Below are positions 59,707 to 64,000 of a stretch of 64,000 nt of DNA, piece by piece; position 1 is the first letter of the stretch; every line of letters begins with the position of its first letter. A program made the translations under genes and the position numbers. Where the stretch lies: contig CACNCB010000004.1 of assembly GCA_902618695.1 (NCBI GenBank), positions 1 to 64,000 on the forward strand. Reading direction: 5' to 3'. The DNA comes from an uncultured Pelagibacteraceae bacterium. Lineage in GTDB: Bacteria > Pseudomonadota > Alphaproteobacteria > Pelagibacterales > Pelagibacteraceae. The notes beneath the pieces were generated by a model. The model saw nothing but the letters and a program-made list of their open reading frames with translations, was not told where the DNA came from and did not search any database.

Positions 59707-62043
59707 ATGAATAAACTTTTAAGAAATATCTTTATTTTAATTACGTCTTTTGTTCTTTTATCAGCAATTTTGATAATAAGTATATTGTGGACTTATTCTA
59801 ATGATTTACCAGATTATAAATTTCTTAAAAATTATAAACCTCCCGTTTCTAGTAAAGTTTATTCTGGCAATGGTGATTTGGTGGCAGATTTTTCAAAGGA
59901 AAAAAGAGTATTTGTTCCATTTAATTCAATTCCAAAAAATGTAATTAACGCATTTTTATCTGCTGAAGATAAAAATTTTTTCAAACATCCTGGCGTTGAT
60001 GCTAAAGGTGTTGTTAGAGCTGTAATAAACAATATTTCAAATATTTTATCATCCAAAAGGTTAGAGGGTGCATCTACAATTACCCAACAGGTAGCAAAAA
60101 ACTTTTTACTGACAAATGAAGTAAGTTTAAATAGGAAAATTAAAGAAGCAATTCTGGCTTTTAGAATAGAGAGAGCTTTATCTAAGGAAAGAATTCTAGA
60201 ACTTTATCTAAACCAAATTTATCTCGGAAGTGGAGCATATGGAGTAGCCGCTGCAAGCTTAGAATATTTTGATAAATCAATTAAAGATTTGAATTATTCA
60301 GAAGCTGCTTTATTAGCAGCTTTGCCAAAAGCACCTAGTAGATATAATCCTTATAGAGATCCAGATATTGCAAAATTTAGAAGAAATTTAGTTTTAAAAA
60401 ATTTATTAGATAATAACTATTTAAATTCAGAATGGTATGAAAAACTTACAAAAGAAGAAATAATTTTAAAAAAAAATAAAAAAATATATTTAGAAGATGC
60501 TCAATATTTTATTGAGGATGTTAGAAAGAGTGTAATTGAAACTTTGAGCTATGATAAAGTTTACAAACAGGGTTTTAATATTAATACTCCAATAGATTTA
60601 AATTTACAAACAATTGCAACCAAATCTCTGAGAGATGGGTTAATAGAATATGATAAAAGAAAGGGATGGAGAGGACCACTAACTAATAAGGTTTTTAATT
60701 CAGGATGGAAAAAAGATTTAGAAAAGTATAAATTGGAAAAATCAATTAATTGGAAATTAGCAATAGTCAAAAAAATAAATAAATTTTCTGCAGAAATAGA
60801 AACAGAAGATAATATCAAAGGTGTTATAGAATATCAGAGTATTTCTTGGACCAAGAAAGAATTTGATAAATTATTAAAACCTGGTGATGTTATTTACGTT
60901 AAAAATATAAGAGAAAATATTTTTAATTTACTACAACTACCAAAGGTAAATGGTGGAATTGTCGTGATGGATCCATATACAGGTAGAGTTTTAGCACTAA
61001 GTGGTGGTTTTAGTTTTAAGCAAAGTGAGTTTAACAGAGCCACTCAAGCTAAAAGACAGCCTGGATCGGCTTTTAAACCATTTGTTTATGCATTAGCCTT
61101 AGAAAATAAATTTACGCCAACATCATTAGTCTTAGATGCACCACTAGTTTTAGACCAAGGAGATGATTTAAAAATGTGGAAACCAGAAAATTATGGAAAG
61201 AAATTTTACGGACCATCGACTTTAAGGGTAGGCTTGGAGAAATCTAGAAATTTAATGACAGTGAGAATAGCCCAAAATCTTGGTGTAGAGAAAATAGTTG
61301 ATTTTTCAAAAGCATTAAAAATTTATGATAATCCAGAGGAACTTTTATCTATATCTTTGGGATCTGCTGAAACAACTTTATTAAAACTTACATCTGCTTA
61401 TTCAGTTTTTGTTAATGGAGGAAAACTTGTTGAACCAATACTCATAGATAGAATTCAAGACAGTGAGGGAAATACTATTTTTAATAATGATAAAAGAAAA
61501 TGTATTAATTGTGATCAAATTTCTTATTTAACCAATGATTATCCAGAGATTAAAAATAATTATATGCAAATTTTTTCTCCAGAGACAGCTTTTCAAATGA
61601 CATCAATTTTAGAAGGAGTAGTTCAAAGAGGTACAGCTAAAAAACTAAAAGACTTAAATTTAAATATTGCAGGTAAAACTGGGACAACAAATAATAATAC
61701 AGATACTTGGTTTATAGGTTTTACCTCAAATGTACTAGTTGGTGTTTATGTTGGTTCAGATAACCCAACTCCATTAGGAAAATATGAAACAGGATCTAAA
61801 ACCGCTTTGCCAATATTTAAAAGTTTTGTAAGTGATTCTGTTAATAAATATGATGCAAGACCATTTAAGGCCGCTAAAGGAACAGTTATGATGGTTGTTG
61901 ACCCTTTAACAGGTCAAAAAGCAAAATTTAACTCAAAGAATACTATTATTGAGGTATTTAAAAAAGAAAATGTTGTTGATGGAAAAGTACTTTATACAAA
62001 TTCAGATAGATTAGATTCAGATAATATATTAAAGTTTTACTAA
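59707..62043 (+). CDS. mrcA: Penicillin-binding protein 1A (transglycosylase/transpeptidase)
   Basis: LSAEDKNFFKHPGVD, EGASTITQQVAKNF, RQPGSAFKPFVYALA, AGKTGTTNNNTDTWFIGFT. Confidence 0.94.
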   Translation: MNKLLRNIFILITSFVLLSAILIISILWTYSNDLPDYKFLKNYKPPVSSKVYSGNGDLVADFSKEKRVFVPFNSIPKNVINAFLSAEDKNFFKHPGVDAKGVVRAVINNISNILSSKRLEGASTITQQVAKNFLLTNEVSLNRKIKEAILAFRIERALSKERILELYLNQIYLGSGAYGVAAASLEYFDKSIKDLNYSEAALLAALPKAPSRYNPYRDPDIAKFRRNLVLKNLLDNNYLNSEWYEKLTKEEIILKKNKKIYLEDAQYFIEDVRKSVIETLSYDKVYKQGFNINTPIDLNLQTIATKSLRDGLIEYDKRKGWRGPLTNKVFNSGWKKDLEKYKLEKSINWKLAIVKKINKFSAEIETEDNIKGVIEYQSISWTKKEFDKLLKPGDVIYVKNIRENIFNLLQLPKVNGGIVVMDPYTGRVLALSGGFSFKQSEFNRATQAKRQPGSAFKPFVYALALENKFTPTSLVLDAPLVLDQGDDLKMWKPENYGKKFYGPSTLRVGLEKSRNLMTVRIAQNLGVEKIVDFSKALKIYDNPEELLSISLGSAETTLLKLTSAYSVFVNGGKLVEPILIDRIQDSEGNTIFNNDKRKCINCDQISYLTNDYPEIKNNYMQIFSPETAFQMTSILEGVVQRGTAKKLKDLNLNIAGKTGTTNNNTDTWFIGFTSNVLVGVYVGSDNPTPLGKYETGSKTALPIFKSFVSDSVNKYDARPFKAAKGTVMMVVDPLTGQKAKFNSKNTIIEVFKKENVVDGKVLYTNSDRLDSDNILKFY

Positions 62044-63141
62044 TGGATAATTATCAAAATTTTAAAGAAGAAGTTGAAAAGATAAATCAAAAAATACAGG
62101 AGTATCTTTGAAAAAAATAATATCCATTCAAAACTGCAATCTTTAAATTCACAAATACTCAGACCCGATTTTTGGAAAGATAAAAATAATTCTCAAAGAT
62201 TAATCAAAGAAAAGAAATTTTATGAAGATTTAACTAATTCTTTAAATAACAATGTTGAAAAACTAAAAGATTTAAATGAATTGAATCAATTGGCACATGA
62301 AGAAGAGAATTTACAGTTTCAAGAAGAAGTTATGCAAAACATTAAAGACTTAAGAAGTGAAGTTAAAAAAAATGAGATTAAATGTTTCTTATCTAATGAA
62401 GCAGACCCTTTAAATTGTTACATAGAAATACATGCTGGAGCTGGTGGAACAGAAAGTCAAGATTGGGCTGATATGCTAAGAAGAATGTATTTAAAATGGT
62501 CTGACAAAAAAAATTTTAAATCTAGTTTGATCAGCGAACATAGAGGTGACGAGGCTGGAATAAAGTCTGCAACAATTAAAATAGATGGTGACTATGTTTT
62601 TGGTTGGTTAAGAAAAGAGTCGGGAATACATAGATTAGTTAGGATATCTCCATTTGATTCTGGAGCTAGAAGGCATACAAGTTTTGCAAGTGTTTGGATT
62701 TATCCAGTTATAGATGAAAATATAAATATAGAAATTTTAGAAAAAGATTTAAGAATAGACACCTATCGTTCTAGTGGAGCAGGTGGCCAACATGTAAACA
62801 CTACTGACAGCGCAGTCAGGATAACACACATTCCATCAAAAATTGTTGTTCAATGTCAAAATGAAAGATCTCAACATAAAAATAAAGAAACATGTATGAA
62901 TATGTTGAAAGCAAGATTATATGATTATGAATTAAAAAAAAGAGAACAAGAAAATCAAAACGTTGAAAATTCAAAATCAGAAATAGGATGGGGGCACCAA
63001 ATTAGATCATATGTATTGCAACCTTACAGACTTGTAAAAGATAATAGAACTAATTTCGAAAGCACAAGTCCTGATAAAGTACTTGACGGTGATATTGATG
63101 AATTTTTAGAGCAATCACTTTATAAATTAAATGATAAATAA
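62043..63141 (+). CDS. prfB: Peptide chain release factor 2, with programmed +1 frameshift at in-frame TGA 62109-62111
   Basis: ATG at 62043 (TAATG overlap with mrcA); zero frame ends ...QEYL-TGA within caggagtatctttga; +1 frame continues EKNNIHSKLQSLNSQILRPDFWKD into the listed 62281-63141 ORF, which contains the GGQ motif (SSGAGGQHVN). Confidence 0.94.
62096..62111 (+). promoter_or_regulatory. RF2 programmed frameshift signal (SD-like AGGAG - TAT - CTT TGA)
   Basis: caggagtatctttga; SD-like element 3 nt upstream of CTT-TGA, as in the canonical prfB recoding site. Confidence 0.92.
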
Positions 63142-64000
63142 AATTTTAAAGTATTTTATAATAATACTTTCATTATTAGTTATTTTCATAATTTATATTA
63201 GTAAAGTCGGTGTAGAGACACATAAATTTAATGATCAAATTAAAAATAAAATATCACAAATAAATAAAAACATAGAGATAGATTTAAAAAAAATTAAATT
63301 AACTCTTGATCCTTTTAAATTAAAAATTAATGCAAAAACAATTGGTACCACAATATATTTTTCAAAAAAACCTTTAGCATTAGAAAGCATTAAAACGCAA
63401 GTTTCGATCAGTTCTTTAATTAAAAATAAGATTTCATCGTCAAATATAGAGGTAACAACTAAGTCAATATTATTAAATGATTTAATTAAATTTATTCGGA
63501 CCACAAATAATAAACCTGAATTATTTATATTAGAAAAAATTGTAAAAAAAGGTCATGTAATTATAGATCTGAGTTTGAATATTGATGAAAATGGTAAACT
63601 TAAAAATGATTATAAAATTGAAGGTTTGATAAAAGATGCAAGCATTAATTTTTTAAATAGAGCAAATTTTAAAAACATAAATTTTAATTTCAATTTTCGA
63701 AAAGATAATTATCTTTTTAACGAAATAAATTTTAAAGCAGATGAAGTAAATTTTACCTCAAAAAAATTAAACATAAAAAAGAAAAAAGACATTTTTTTAG
63801 TTGATGCTATTGTTGAAAACGATCAGTCAAGTTTAAATTCAAATATATTAAAACTATTAAATTTAAGTTTCGAAAATATAATTGTTGATGATGCTAAATT
63901 TAAAACAAATAATAAATTTTCTTTAGAAATAGATGAAAAATTTAAAGTTAAAAATATTATATTAAGTTCTGATATTAACATTACTCAGCTAAAATATAAA
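63131..64000 (+). CDS. AsmA/TamB/DUF3971-like membrane-anchored protein, truncated at window end
   Basis: Translated by hand from ATG 63131: MINKILKYFIIILSLLVIFIIYISKVGVETHKFNDQIKNKISQINKNIEIDLKKIKLTLDPFKLKIN...; open to window end; absent from the ORF list because it has no stop. Confidence 0.7.
   Translation, partial: MINKILKYFIIILSLLVIFIIYISKVGVETHKFNDQIKNKISQINKNIEIDLKKIKLTLDPFKLKINAKTIGTTIYFSKKPLALESIKTQVSISSLIKNKISSSNIEVTTKSILLNDLIKFIRTTNNKPELFILEKIVKKGHVIIDLSLNIDENGKLKNDYKIEGLIKDASINFLNRANFKNINFNFNFRKDNYLFNEINFKADEVNFTSKKLNIKKKKDIFLVDAIVENDQSSLNSNILKLLNLSFENIIVDDAKFKTNNKFSLEIDEKFKVKNIILSSDINITQLKYK

Noticed and set aside
62109-62111. In-frame TGA in prfB as evidence of a pseudogene or sequencing error
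   Set aside because: It sits in the canonical RF2 recoding context (AGGAG TAT CTT TGA), so programmed frameshifting is the better explanation.
1-64000. Riboswitches, tRNA or rRNA genes
   Set aside because: Intergenic gaps are short and the longer ones (about 8.83-9.06, 13.82-14.06, 53.74-53.85 kb) showed no recognisable conserved structure by eye. An Infernal/tRNAscan run would be decisive.

Overview
This is an AT-rich, densely packed alphaproteobacterial chromosome segment. Gene content and order look SAR11/Pelagibacterales-like (inferred from the sequence, not searched). Most of it is core. (i) Formate dehydrogenase/molybdenum cofactor block: partial fdh alpha start, FdsB-type subunit, fdhD, HPP membrane protein, NifU-like scaffold, mobA, moeA. 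(ii) DMT transporter + creatinase + glycine amidinotransferase operon. (iii) Accessory stretch of about 8.8-22.7 kb. (iv) gshA/gshB, purF/cvpA, RND exporter, dnaB, rplI-rpsR-rpsF, fabD-fabG-acpP-gmk, ksgA-pdxA-surA-lptD-lptG-lptF, pepA-ndk, purN/purM, hda-like, aspS, TSCPD protein, NDUFA12, DUF2155, accC-accB-aroQ, thiS-thiG, rne/rng, pbp1A, prfB and a truncated AsmA-like gene. The most unusual region is a five-gene cassette (about 9.06-13.82 kb): small helical protein, winged-helix protein, MORC/MutL-type GHKL ATPase, a 692-aa multi-HTH protein with alpha-CTD-like and sigma region-4-like segments, and a small basic protein. The cassette is bracketed by nested direct repeats. The outer repeat (8767-8827 / 13989-14049, 59/61 identical) duplicates the 5' end of a small gene and leaves a 22-codon fragment on the far side, which is what an insertion that split a two-gene operon would leave. 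No integrase or transposase was recognised. It is a candidate mobile, possibly defence-related, system. Other points: prfB carries an in-frame TGA at a classic programmed +1 frameshift site, and fabF/mltG are absent between acpP and gmk. No tRNA, rRNA or CRISPR was found.
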